From Cryphonectria parasitica EP155 (Eukaryota > Ascomycota > Sordariomycetes > Diaporthales > Cryphonectriaceae): 64,000 nt of DNA. The notes beneath the pieces are model-generated. The model ran no database searches. It was not told the DNA's origin and saw only the letters and a program-made list of their open reading frames with translations. The stretch is from NCBI RefSeq assembly GCF_011745365.1, contig NW_024468912.1, positions 2,914,001 through 2,978,000 on the forward strand. The letters run 5' to 3'. A program made the translations under genes and the position numbers. Each line of letters starts with the position of its first letter. Position 1 is the stretch's first letter. Positions 23,014 to 33,282 of this stretch are shown here, piece after piece.

Positions 23014-23718
23014 CTACTCTGGCTGCTGCTGCTTCTTTTTCATGCTTCTGATGTGCCCGCTCAGCCAGTACCCTTCAAGCTCCGAGGAGGTCATGTCCCT
23101 CGCGCCCGAGATGGTACCGCGGCAGCGAGAGGAACCGCAGAGGCAGGTAAAGGGCTGGGCCATGAACCATTCCGTGGAGGGATAAAAGAACTATATCGCA
23201 TGGTGAGCAGGAGAATGGAGCAAATGGCTCTCAACGGGGGGAAAAGAGGAAGAACGGACTGTCAGCTCGTCACCTGGCTGTAGACCTTTGGGACCAGCGA
23301 GGACCTGCATGCTGCTTGTGTCGAGGATCTTTTTGAAAAGAGAGTCAGTCAGCCTTGTCTCGCGTGTCTTTTCTCTCTCCTTTTTGTTCTTCTTTATTCC
23401 CATACCAACCCTTCATCGCGGTTCTGTCAGCAGCTTGAGAGAAGGGGTGTGACTGACCAGAGACGGATCGCAGGAGTGGTTCATATACAGCAAATCACTG
23501 TTCAGAAGGATATGCTTGTCCTGATCGACCTGGACCGAGGCGTACGAGGGCTTCTCGATGAGGACACATGGCGGAAAGGTCATGTCGGCAAACACACCAA
23601 ACGGCGGGACGGCGACTCTCGACAGGCTCTTAGAGGTGAACTCCCCTTCCTCGCCAAACACCACTTCTTGGATCTCTGGGTGCGATGGCCGTGGCCAGTC
23701 GGGCTTCAGCGGTGCCAT
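23014..23718 (-). CDS. Compact SET-domain protein with post-SET cysteines
   Basis: Three exons on the minus strand, 23718-23458, 23328-23260 and 23190-23014, all in phase 0, join to 168 residues. Introns are 129 and 69 nt; the second has the weak donor GTCCGT but a good branch region and ATATAG acceptor. The joined protein has the SET features: a G.FA segment (PPFGVFADMTFPP), MNHSCDPSL (the NHSCDPS AdoMet/knot motif), then VLAGPKGLQPGDELT running into FFYPSTEW (the catalytic-Tyr end of the domain). It closes with the CxC...C post-SET-like CLCGSSRCRG. The domain occupies nearly the whole protein; there is no pre-SET or other domain. SET proteins methylate lysines of histones or other proteins. 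This short fungal type has no assigned substrate that I know. It would be missed by single-frame gene calling. Confidence 0.85.
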
Positions 23719-26700
23719 GATGTGTATGCGTGTATGTACAGAGTAAGCATATAAATAAAGTATAGATGCGAGAGCAGTTTAAGACAGTTCAAGGGTGTTT
23801 TTAAGGATGTTCGTTCTTTTTCTCTATTCTTTCCCCGGATCGAGACTCCACGGGGTTGGTCTGGGGATTAGATGGATACACACTTTCTAGCGTAGAAGAA
23901 CAAGCAGGGACCGAGGGATCTAAGACAACGGATGACGGGAACGGGCTTGTCTCCATTCTCAAGTCTACTACTTGGACCGAGGTGTTTCTCTTAAAAGACC
24001 CACAGCGGTTGGTGAAATGCTCAGTCAAGTTCAAGTCTTTGATCTTGTGAAGGTGGGTCCGGCCTCGTAGTCTGGAGTATGAGTGATTAATTAATTGCCT
24101 TCACGTGATGATGTGCCTCTCTCTCTCTCTGTCTGTCTGTGTGTGAGCACGTGTTTCTTTGTGCCTTACCAGTCAGTGTACGGTACCCCTTTATGCACTT
24201 GCAGCACTGTATTCTGTGAAGGTTAGGAAAAAGAGCAAGACAATCAAGGCGGTCGACGAAGAGGATTGGATGAGGTGAAGCGGTCTCAAAACTTTCTTTC
24301 CTCCCCTCCTCGTCAGGGCAGGGCCACCAAAAAAGGGAGGAAATATAGTATGTGCCGTTCCAGACAGACCTATCAAGCGGATGCTCCCGCCGCTGCCGTG
24401 CGGTCCGTCCAAAAGATTGGGTGACAACCCTCCCACTTCCCGGCAGTTGCACCGTCGTCAAATAGGAAGCAAACCTCCCCTTAAAGGCCCTTAAGAGGAT
24501 GGTCCATCCTAACGAGTAGTGATGCGACACTGGCAGATGCGCTTGCGACACCACTTACCAGTGGCACCCCCACGTTTCTCTCTTCTCTCCTTGGGGGATG
24601 ACATCGCCACAAAGGGAATAATGAGACGGATATGAACGACATGTTGACCCTGAGAAACCCCTCAAATCAGCTGACAGCTTTCTGGACACCCAGGAAGCCA
24701 CTTTAGCTGTGCATACGTGATGGCTGAACAACTCGCCTCCGAGAGTCGCCGAGCTGCCAGATCGAGGAGGGAGGGGTGCACACATGCTGACAGTGGCTCT
24801 CCCAATGAGGAGCTGAAACACCTTATTGAGGCAGGATGCCGAAAGGTTAAGCATGCTTCATATGTTTCAGAGCCAAATCAGTTGACTGCCCTGAAGTCGT
24901 AATGGCGGTCAGCGGTTCCCAATGGACCAGACATATTCTGCATCTCCTCGCAAGACGCAGTGTCGCACTGTCGGGCTGGTGGCGGGGCCTTGGGTAATTG
25001 GTAGGTATGATCATAAGGTGGCGATATTAATATACAAGAATCCCCGCCCTCCGTCTGCGTGAATTTCTTGAGTCTGAGCAGTCCTAACTTTAACATTTGG
25101 ATCGTCCGATGTCCTCAGTCGCGAAATATATTCTGTTTCATCTCTTTCCTTAGCTTGCGTAGGTTGGCAGCACATAAGCACTTCGAACTGCAGGTGGATG
25201 AATCTTCCTGTTACTCAGATCGAGCGCTCCCTCCTTCCCTCTTACAATCGCCTAACTTGCTATCCCACTGCCACGGCAGCAGCAGTGACGATGCGTATAG
25301 GCGCCGATGGGGCGAAGCCGCAGCCCAAACCCAAACCAACACCGCCGAGGCCCAATCCAAATCCCAACGACTCCAAGCACTAAGAAAGACTCGAATGTCC
25401 TTTTCTTAGAGGGATACATCAGGCAAGCAGCTTGATCTGTTGGGCAGGCTGAGGAGAGGGACCTCATCAAGAAAGGACGGCTGGTGTTAGATTGGGCTGT
25501 TCCTTGAAGGCTCAGGTCGCAGGTATGTCAGCTACATAACTTGACTTGGTACATCATAGACAAGAGGAGAAAATAGATTCCATGGCACGAGACTAACTGA
25601 CGAAGCAGACAGAAATGACTGATGAGTGTTCACTGTGGAGTGGTCACTGTGACCGAGAGAAATGGCCTTGCTGGGACCGCCCTGGAGTTATGGTCCAAGT
25701 CGAGAGCATATCAATAAATGATGGCAAAAGAGTATAACCAGGATGGGAACATTCGATCGGGAACATGATAGTACAATGTAAATGGTATGCATGTCGGTAA
25801 GTAATGTGGCACCATGAGAAACATAAGGAGGAGGAGGAGGTTGGGGAGAAAAAAGAAGAAACACCAAAAAGAAAGCCCTCGTCTGGTAACCACGCCCTGC
25901 CGACCACTTGACGTGGTCGCTACAGCGCGCCCTCTTTCGAGTTAGGTATTTGTTTGCAGTGAACTCCAACCTAGGGGTGGCACGGCTGGCACTGTGTCTG
26001 GGGATCATTGGTTTAAGCACGGTAATTTATGGAATGTCTCTAGGAGACCTACTCGAACCGTCGACCTCTACGAAGCCGCAGCCCTTTCAGTATTTATAAG
26101 ATGAATCTCTCCACTGAGCTAAACCCCCAACTCGTACTGTCTCACCCGGTTGGTGAAAGTTGTGGCTGTTGTGGTCTATATGGGCATGTTGGAAAGATCG
26201 GACGGTGGACTCTATGAGCTGGGGAGGTTGGTGATAGGGCCACACACCCACACCCACACAGCAATCCAGATGCATAACAAGAACCACCAGATAGACAGGC
26301 TCCTTCTGCGGTGGTCCAGCCCCTCATCGTCTTGCTCTTGTGACCTCCGCAGGGTGTTGTGAAGATGATGACGATGCCTTGCCCATCGAGAGCCCACTCT
26401 GCAGCCTGTACCTATGAATGCCTCTGCTTGCTGTGGCAGACCACCTCACAAGCACAGCCATCGCTCTTGTGTCTTCGAGTCATCGAAGCCTTCAAGGCCA
26501 CTCGTCCTCAACAGAGGTAGAGAGGATGCTCGGTTAGCCCATGAGTTGGTGCCGTATCGACTTGGTCTAGATCCTCCAAGTTCTCAGTGACAACCGTCCG
26601 GATGTGTTCCCCCCTCAAGAGACCACTACGGAGATCACGGCCTGAGAGCATGCTCTCAAACTTGCTGTGTGCTTCCTCTTTTGGGTATGCATTGCCCTCC

Positions 26701-27724
26701 GTCCTCTTCTCATCCGAGATGGTCCTTTCTTTCCCTTTGCGTCAGGTGCCTCTCCCTCTCAGGCAACCGCCATAATCCACGCACATACCCACATGAGGCA
26801 TCTGGGAGCCCGGGCTGGTAAAGTTCTTCATTTTCGAAAGGTCGAGGCAAGCGATATCTGAAGGAAAAAGGGTCTCAACCATAGAGGACAAACAAACGAG
26901 AATTTCTTGGATGGATAGAGGCGCGATAAGACGGATATCAAGGCAGAATGACTGGGAAGAAGGAGGCACGCATTCAACACGAACATAGAGAGAGGACGGA
27001 GGGAGTTCACCACCATGTACAGTGAAAGATCTTCTCATTGGGTACTACATACAGTAGTAAAAGGACATATGTCAAGTCACTTTCTCATTCCTCTTCCTTT
27101 CTTTCCTTCTCTTTAGCTTTTCAGTTTGTCCGAGTCGAGTTCGTTCAAGTCTCGGTGGGGTTGTGTAATTTCATGGATACCCCACCCGGCACGGAGCCCC
27201 ATGTGCAGCCCTGCTTGCCCTGGCAGCGTACAGTAGCGGCAAAGACCACTGCAGGACCGGGCTGAGGCATTTTGAACCGAAGCTCCTCGACCCCTGCGCC
27301 CCCAATCACTGCTGCAGGCCCCTCACGTGGAACCAGACGCATCTTTATCTCGCTATTTATCAGGTTCTTGCCTTTACCTGACTCTCTCTATCATACTGGG
27401 CAGCCACAAACAAGCTACAGATGAGCAAGGTTATGAAGCGGAGACGTCATGGATGCCATACTATATACAACTGACCATCGGCAGGAAGGATTCCTGGGGT
27501 GGGCGCTATCGGAGCACAGATATACAGCACAGTTTACGTATTCTGGTAGGGATTCGATGCTGGGTAAGGAGCAAGAGACGAGGCCCAGAGAGGAATACTT
27601 AATACGAGATATGCAGCCACCCTAAACGGCCCGGACCCTGAAGCCTCGAGGGCACTGTAGCATTCCAGCTCGTGTATGCCTGTGTGTGTACCTGCAGAGG
27701 AGACTTCATTCCTTGTCCTATAAG
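23719..27724. other. 4.0 kb intergenic region between SET and phosphatase genes
   Basis: Divergent promoter territory with no supported gene. It contains CT/GTCT microsatellite DNA at about 24117-24145, the palindromic 17-mer TACTACATACAGTAGTA again at 27043-27059, and a tRNA-like element on the minus strand at 26041-26128. Open frames of 60-155 codons are scattered, without domains or splice partners. Confidence 0.5.
26041..26128 (-). other. Degenerate tRNA-like element (tRNA relic or SINE head)
   Basis: On the minus strand the sequence opens GGGGGTTTAGCTCAGTGGAG, a good 5' tRNA end with a Pol III A-box-like TTAGCTCAGTGG, and about 50 nt later has GGTTCGAG, a B-box-like core, after AGGTC. 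The D-arm can form three pairs and the T-stem only three of five. The acceptor 3' strand does not pair with the 5' GGGGGTT, and no clean anticodon stem is found even if an intron is assumed. It is therefore read as a decayed tRNA copy or tRNA-derived repeat, not a working tRNA gene. Confidence 0.3.
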
Positions 27725-29496
27725 ATGCAGTCTCACCTTATCACAGCCGTGGCCGTCGCTGGCCTTGCGCAGCAGGTTTCGTCGTCGTCGTCGTCGTCCA
27801 ACTCTAGCAGCCAGATTGTGACGGACCTCAACGTGATCCAGCGGTACTGGGGCCAGCTCAGCCCATACGCCGACAATGCTGCGTCCTACTTTGGTGTCCA
27901 GGACGTCGGACTGCCAGACGGGTGCGCCATCGAGCAGGCACACACCTTGCAGCGCCATGCCCAGCGCTTCGCAACGTCAGCTTTCGACGACGGCGTGAAC
28001 GACGAGAACTTTGCCCAGAAGGTCGCGAACTGGACCGGCCCTGCCAAGTTCACGGGCCCGCTGTCGTTCCTCAACACCTACGAATACCTCCTGAACGATG
28101 AGGGCTACCTGACCAACATCGGGGCCAACACCGAGTTCGTCTCAGGAGCCACGTTCTGGAATCGCTACGGACGTCTCCTCTACGATGCGGTCCCCGGTCA
28201 GCTGCAATACAACGCCAGCTTTCCCAACGGCACGGCCAGGCCGAAGCCAGTCCTGCGCACCACAAGCCAGAGCCGCATAACCAACTCCCAGATCAACTGG
28301 GCCCTCGGCTTCTTCGGCACCAGCTTCCAGGTGACCCCAGACCCGACACTGGCCAACTTCACCGCGCCGTTTGACGTCGTCACCATCACGGAGGGCGGCA
28401 CGGAGAACAACACCCTCGCCGCCTACGACAGCTGCTTCAACGATTATGACTACCCCGTCGTGGAAATGGGTGATCTCGACCTCGAGACGTACATCCCCAA
28501 GTACCTGGCCGCGGCCACTGCCCGTCTGAGCCAGTATGTTCCCTCCGGGTTCGACTGGACCGCCAACGACACGTATGCCATGCAGTCCATCTGCGCCTAC
28601 GAGAATGCCTACATCGGGGACTCGCAGTTCTGCGGCTTCTTCGCCCTCGACGAATGGGCTGGGTTCGAGCTGACGCTTGACACCGAGTACTACTACGACT
28701 ATAGCTGGGGAAACCCCACAGGCCGCGCCCAGGGCATTGGCTACCTGCAGGAGCTGCTGGCTCGTCTGCAGAAGCAGTACATCGACGTCAGCTCCACCAG
28801 CGTCAACTCGACGTTGACTGACAACCCGACTACATTTCCCCTGGACCAGGCCTTTTATGCCGACTTCAGTCACGATGACATCATCATCAGTGTCCTCACG
28901 GCGATGAGCATGGACTACTTTAAGGATGCGCCCGATTTTACCCAGGTGAGTGATGGTGGTGATGATGATGATGATGATGATGATGATGGTGGTGGTGATG
29001 GTGATGGTGCGGTTGGGCGCTCCCGTCCTGCGAAGCACAGAGAGAGAAACAAGGGGATGGCAAGACACAAACTGATCCTTATCCCTCCCAGTATCCCCCC
29101 GACCCGGAGAGAAAGTTCATCCTCTCCAACCTGACGCCCTTTGGCGCTCGTCTCGTGACGGAGGTGATTGGGTGCACGTCGCCCAGCCCAGCCGTCAACC
29201 CTTACTACAGCACTGTCTACTCGCGCACTGCCAACGGGTACAATGCCGGCAACGCAACCTACAAGTTCATCCGCCAGCGCCTCAATAATGGCATCCTGCC
29301 CCTTGACAGCATCCGAGGCGGGGCCTGCGAGGGTCGGACGGACGGTCTGTGCCCCATGACCGACTTCATCGACAGCCAGACCAACAGCACGAACCTTGCC
29401 AACTACCAGTATGCGTGCTTTGGGAACTACAGCATTAGCTATGATGAGGTCCTGGCTGGCAAGGACTATGACGGGACGATCTTTGAAGATGCATAG
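27725..29496 (+). CDS. Secreted histidine acid phosphatase (phytase-like)
   Basis: Two exons, 27725-28945 and 29092-29496, phase 0, give 541 residues. The start is the first ATG of the frame and opens a signal peptide (MQSHLITAVAVAGLAQQVSS) followed by a Ser/Asn run. The active-site loop at 77-83 reads RHAQRFA; the family pattern is RHGxRxP, so Gly and Pro are replaced. His78 is the expected phosphohistidine nucleophile, and the downstream HD proton donor is His383-Asp384 in DFSHDDIIIS. Many N-glycosylation sequons (NGT, NNT, NDT, NAT, NST) fit secretion. The C-terminal exon holds Cys residues usual for disulfides (GGACEG, DGLCPM, YACFG). The 146-nt intron begins with a long GAT/GGT repeat. 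Known role of the branch: release of phosphate from phytate or other phosphomonoesters outside the cell. The RHAQRF form, to my memory, also occurs in other fungal members, so activity is likely retained. Confidence 0.9.
28946..29091 (+). repeat. GAT/GGT microsatellite inside the phosphatase intron
   Basis: The intron starts GTGAGTGATGG and continues as a TGA/TGG trinucleotide run to about 29007. It stays open in the exon frame to a stop at 29132-29134, so an unspliced transcript would encode an Asp/Gly-rich tail in place of the last 134 residues. Confidence 0.75.
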
Positions 29497-30004
29497 AAAG
29501 AAGATGTGAAGGGATTTCTGGACGTGTTTGTTCTTCTTGTAGATATGTGAATCACTCAACAAAAAGAAATAAAAAGAGCTCTCATCAGATCAGATTTCAT
29601 ATTTTCTCAACATGCAGGAGTAGGGACGACTAGAGGTATGGGTAATTTGGCAGTCAGAAAGATGCATAGGGCCAGAGTAGGAGTAATTGTGCTCGCTGAT
29701 GATGAGCTAAGTATGACTGTCAAATTGCTTATGTAATGTGTCCCCTTCCGCCTTTAAGCATACTGGTATAGTACTATGGTAGGCAAGCGTGGCAAGCTGG
29801 CAGTAGGGTGTGTGCACTGGACCAGCCTAGGGCACCTGGCACCCCTGCCACCGGCATCTTAGCTGTCTCCAATTTTAGACTCCTGTCCTCCTTCGCTGAG
29901 CTTCGAACCAGACGGCTTGCTGACGACAACTCGTTGATTCCCTCAAGCTTGTCGTTGTCTGGAGCCACAGCATCACAACCACCACCACCACCACCGCCGC
30001 CACC
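29497..30004. promoter_or_regulatory. Intergenic region and promoter of the V-ATPase subunit a gene
   Basis: 508 bp. It includes the 3' UTR of the phosphatase gene (an AAATAAA-type signal near 29567) and the V-ATPase leader, which ends in a CCACCACC run and GCCGCCACCATGG, an ideal Kozak context. No gene inside. Confidence 0.55.
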
Positions 30005-32783
30005 ATGGCTCCAGCTCGCGATACTCCGTTCCGCTCGGCGGACATGAGTATGGTGCAGTTGTATATTTCAAATGAAATCGGCAGAGAGGTCGTCAACGCC
30101 CTCGGAGAGCTTGGCCTGGTCCAGTTCAGAGACGTAGGTCATCCTTCCGCCCGTCTTCCTCCTGCTACCACGACAGAGGACATCGAAGTCTGCCCTCTCG
30201 ATGTCACTCACAATGACTGACTGATCGATCCCTGTGTCGCAGCTGAATGGAGAGGTCACCGCATTCCAACGAGCCTTCACCCAGGAGATCCGACGCCTCG
30301 ATAATGTCGAACGTCAACTGCGTTACTTCTACGCACAGATGGAGAAGGGCGGCATCCCTCTGAGGAAGCTCGACCTTGACATGGAGACTCTCGCCCCGCC
30401 TACCACAACCGAGATCGATGAGCTTGCCGACAGGAGCCAGGGGCTCGAGAACCGCGTCTTCCAGCTGAACGACAGCTACGAGACCCTCAAGAAGCGAGAG
30501 GTCGAGCTGACAGAGTGGCGATGGGTCCTCCGCGAGGCCGGTGGGTTCTTCGACCGCGCCCACGGCAACGTCGAGGAGATCCGAGCCTCGACCGACGAAG
30601 ACGATGCACCACTCCTACAGGATGTCGAGCAGCACAACTCCGCTCCCGATGTGGATCACTCCTTCTCGGTCATGAACATCGGCTTCGTCGCGGGTGTCAT
30701 CCCGCGCGATCGGGTCGCTGCCTTTGAGCGCATCCTGTGGCGTACCCTCCGCGGCAACTTGTACATGAACCAGTCCGAGATCCCTGAGCCCCTGATCGAC
30801 CCTAGCAACAACGAGCCGGTCAACAAGAACGTCTTCGTCATCTTCGCCCACGGCAAGGAGATCCTGGCCAAGATCAGGAAGATTTCCGAGTCGATGGGGG
30901 CTGAGGTCTACAATGTCGACGAGAACAGCGATCTCAGGAGGGATCAGATCCACGAGGTCAATGCTCGGCTGAATGACGTCCAGAACGTGCTCCAGAACAC
31001 CCAGCAGACCCTGAACGCCGAGCTGACGCAGATCTCGCGATCTCTGTCGGCCTGGATGGTCCTCGTTGAGAAGGAGAAGTCCGTGTACAACACGCTCAAC
31101 TTGTTCTCCTACGACAGAGCACGTCGAACCCTGATTGCGGAGGGCTGGTGTCCGACCAACGACCTGCCCCTCATCCGGTCCACGCTGCAAGATGTGAACA
31201 ACCGAGCCGGCCTCTCGGTGCCGTCCATCATCAACGTTATTCACACCAACAAGACGCCCCCCACCTATTTGAAGACAAACAAGTTCACCGAGGCGTTCCA
31301 GACCATCGTCAATGCCTACGGTACCGCCACATATCAAGAGGTCAACCCGGCGATTCCTGTCATCGTCACCTTTCCCTTCCTTTTTGCCGTCATGTTCGGC
31401 GATTTTGGCCATGCGTGTATCATGCTGAGCGCGGCTCTCGCCATGATCTACTGGGAGAAGCCGCTCAAGAAGGTTACCTTTGAGCTTTTCGCCATGGTCT
31501 ACTACGGACGTTATATTGCCCTCGTCATGGCCGTCTTTTCTGTCTTTACTGGTCTCATCTACAATGATGTCTTCTCCAAGTCGATGACCCTCTTCCCGAG
31601 CCAGTGGGAGTGGAATCCTCCAGATGTGTACCACGAGGGGCTCCAGATCAGCGCCAAGCTCAAGGGCGACTACCGTTACCCGTTCGGTCTCGACTGGATG
31701 TGGCACGGCACCGACAACGACCTGCTCTTTTCCAACAGCTACAAGATGAAGATGAGTATCATCCTGGGCTGGGCACACATGACCTACTCGCTCTGTTTTG
31801 CCTACATCAATGCGAAGCACTTCAAGAGGCCGATCGATATCTACGGCAACTTCATTCCAGGCATGATCTTCTTCCAGGCCATCTTCGGGTACCTGGTTGT
31901 GTGTATCATCTACAAGTGGACTGTGAACTGGCCTGCTATCGGAAAGCAGCCTCCTGGTCTGCTGAACATGCTCATCTACATGTTCTTGCAGCCCGGTACT
32001 CTTGACGAGGAGCTGTACCGGGGACAAGCCTTCGTCCAGGTGTTCCTACTCCTCCTTGCGCTGATTCAGGTTCCTATCCTCCTCTTCCTCAAGCCCTTCT
32101 ACCTGCGGTGGGAGCATAACAAGGCACGAGCCCTGGGTTACCGTGGCCTCGGCGAGAGCTCTCGGGTCAGCGCCCTGGACGGCGATGATGGCGATGATAA
32201 CGGCCATGCTATCGATGGACGGCCGAGTATCAACAGTGATGACGAGGGTGTCGCCATGATTACCCAGAACATTGATGATGGCGAACATGAAGAGTTTGAA
32301 TTCAGCGAGGTCATGATCCACCAGGTGATCCACACGATTGGTACGTCTTAGGAAGGGGAAAAAAGAAAGAAAAAATGATCTCCCCTCTCGACGATAGTAT
32401 TGTTTGGATGCCCGCTAACACGCCCTCCAGAATTCTGTTTGAACTGTGTGTCTCACACTGCATCCTACCTTCGTCTCTGGGCCTTGTCTCTTGCCCATCA
32501 ACAACTCAGCGCTGTGCTCTGGAGCATGACGCTTGATCCTGCCCTGAGCATGTCTGGGGTTGCCGGCGTCATCGCGCTGGTCATCTTCTTTACTGCCTTC
32601 CTCCTTCTCAGTGTTATTATTCTCATCATCATGGAGGGTGTGTCTGCCATGTTGCATTCCCTCCGGCTGGCATGGGTCGAATCTTTCTCCAAGTTTGCCG
32701 AGTTTGATGGTTGGCCGTTTGCGCCCTTCTCCTTCAAGACCATGCTGGAGGAGTCGGAAGAGCTCAAGGAGTACCTTGGTTGA
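30005..32783 (+). CDS. vph1: V-type proton ATPase subunit a (Vph1/Stv1 type)
   Basis: Three exons, 30005-30133, 30243-32340 and 32431-32783, join in phase to 859 residues; introns are 109 and 90 nt. The N-terminal cytosolic half begins with [13 protein letters not shown] and GLVQFRDLN, the standard subunit-a opening, and has the two coiled-coil arms. From about 400 onward are the membrane helices, with the FGDFGH segment. The third exon encodes [16 protein letters not shown], in which Arg757 corresponds to the essential proton-channel Arg (yeast Vph1 R735) and His765 to H743. Known role: the Vo stator and proton half-channels next to the c-ring, acidifying vacuole and Golgi/endosome. Fungi usually have one gene of this kind, which matches the single copy here. 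A disordered acidic loop ([10 protein letters not shown]) precedes the last helices. Confidence 0.97.
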
Positions 32784-33282
32784 TTATTGATGTATTCTTG
32801 TGTTTTTCTGGTTTTGTGTTTGAGAGAAGAATGTAAACATAGAGTGTACTATTCTGCATAGCAATTTTGAACAGACCTTCTACGAGCGCGCCATAAAGTG
32901 CAAGTCCTTCTTCATTCCTATAATACATTATGTCATGATGTGAAAAAAAACAACGAGGTAGAACAAATCAAAATCAACACCCTCTCTATGTGTTGGTCAC
33001 AAATGAGTTCATCAAACTCTCTTGTCTCCAATTGAGTAAGAATGCTGGCTCACCCCCTCCCAAAAGGATAGTCCGATAACCCCGTAATGCCCGGATCTGA
33101 CTGGCTTAGTCATCGCCATCAGCTCCTTGGCGGGCGGTCGGGTACCAGTCAACATCAAATCACACCGTTCTGTGCGAGGTCCCTCCTTCCTCTGCAAGAG
33201 AGGGCAGCATCATCCTCTTTAGTAAATTTAATCAGTCAGTGAAAACCCGTTTGACACGGCTCATACATGATATTTTCCAAGC
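32784..33282. promoter_or_regulatory. Intergenic region and promoter of the Zn2Cys6 gene
   Basis: 499 bp containing the V-ATPase 3' UTR (AT-rich to about 32950) and the upstream region of the Zn2Cys6 gene. No separate gene is seen. Confidence 0.55.

Noticed and set aside
30615..32027. 470-codon minus-strand open frame opposite the V-ATPase gene
   Set aside because: It is antisense to strongly conserved coding sequence and has no domain; codon bias of the sense gene explains it.
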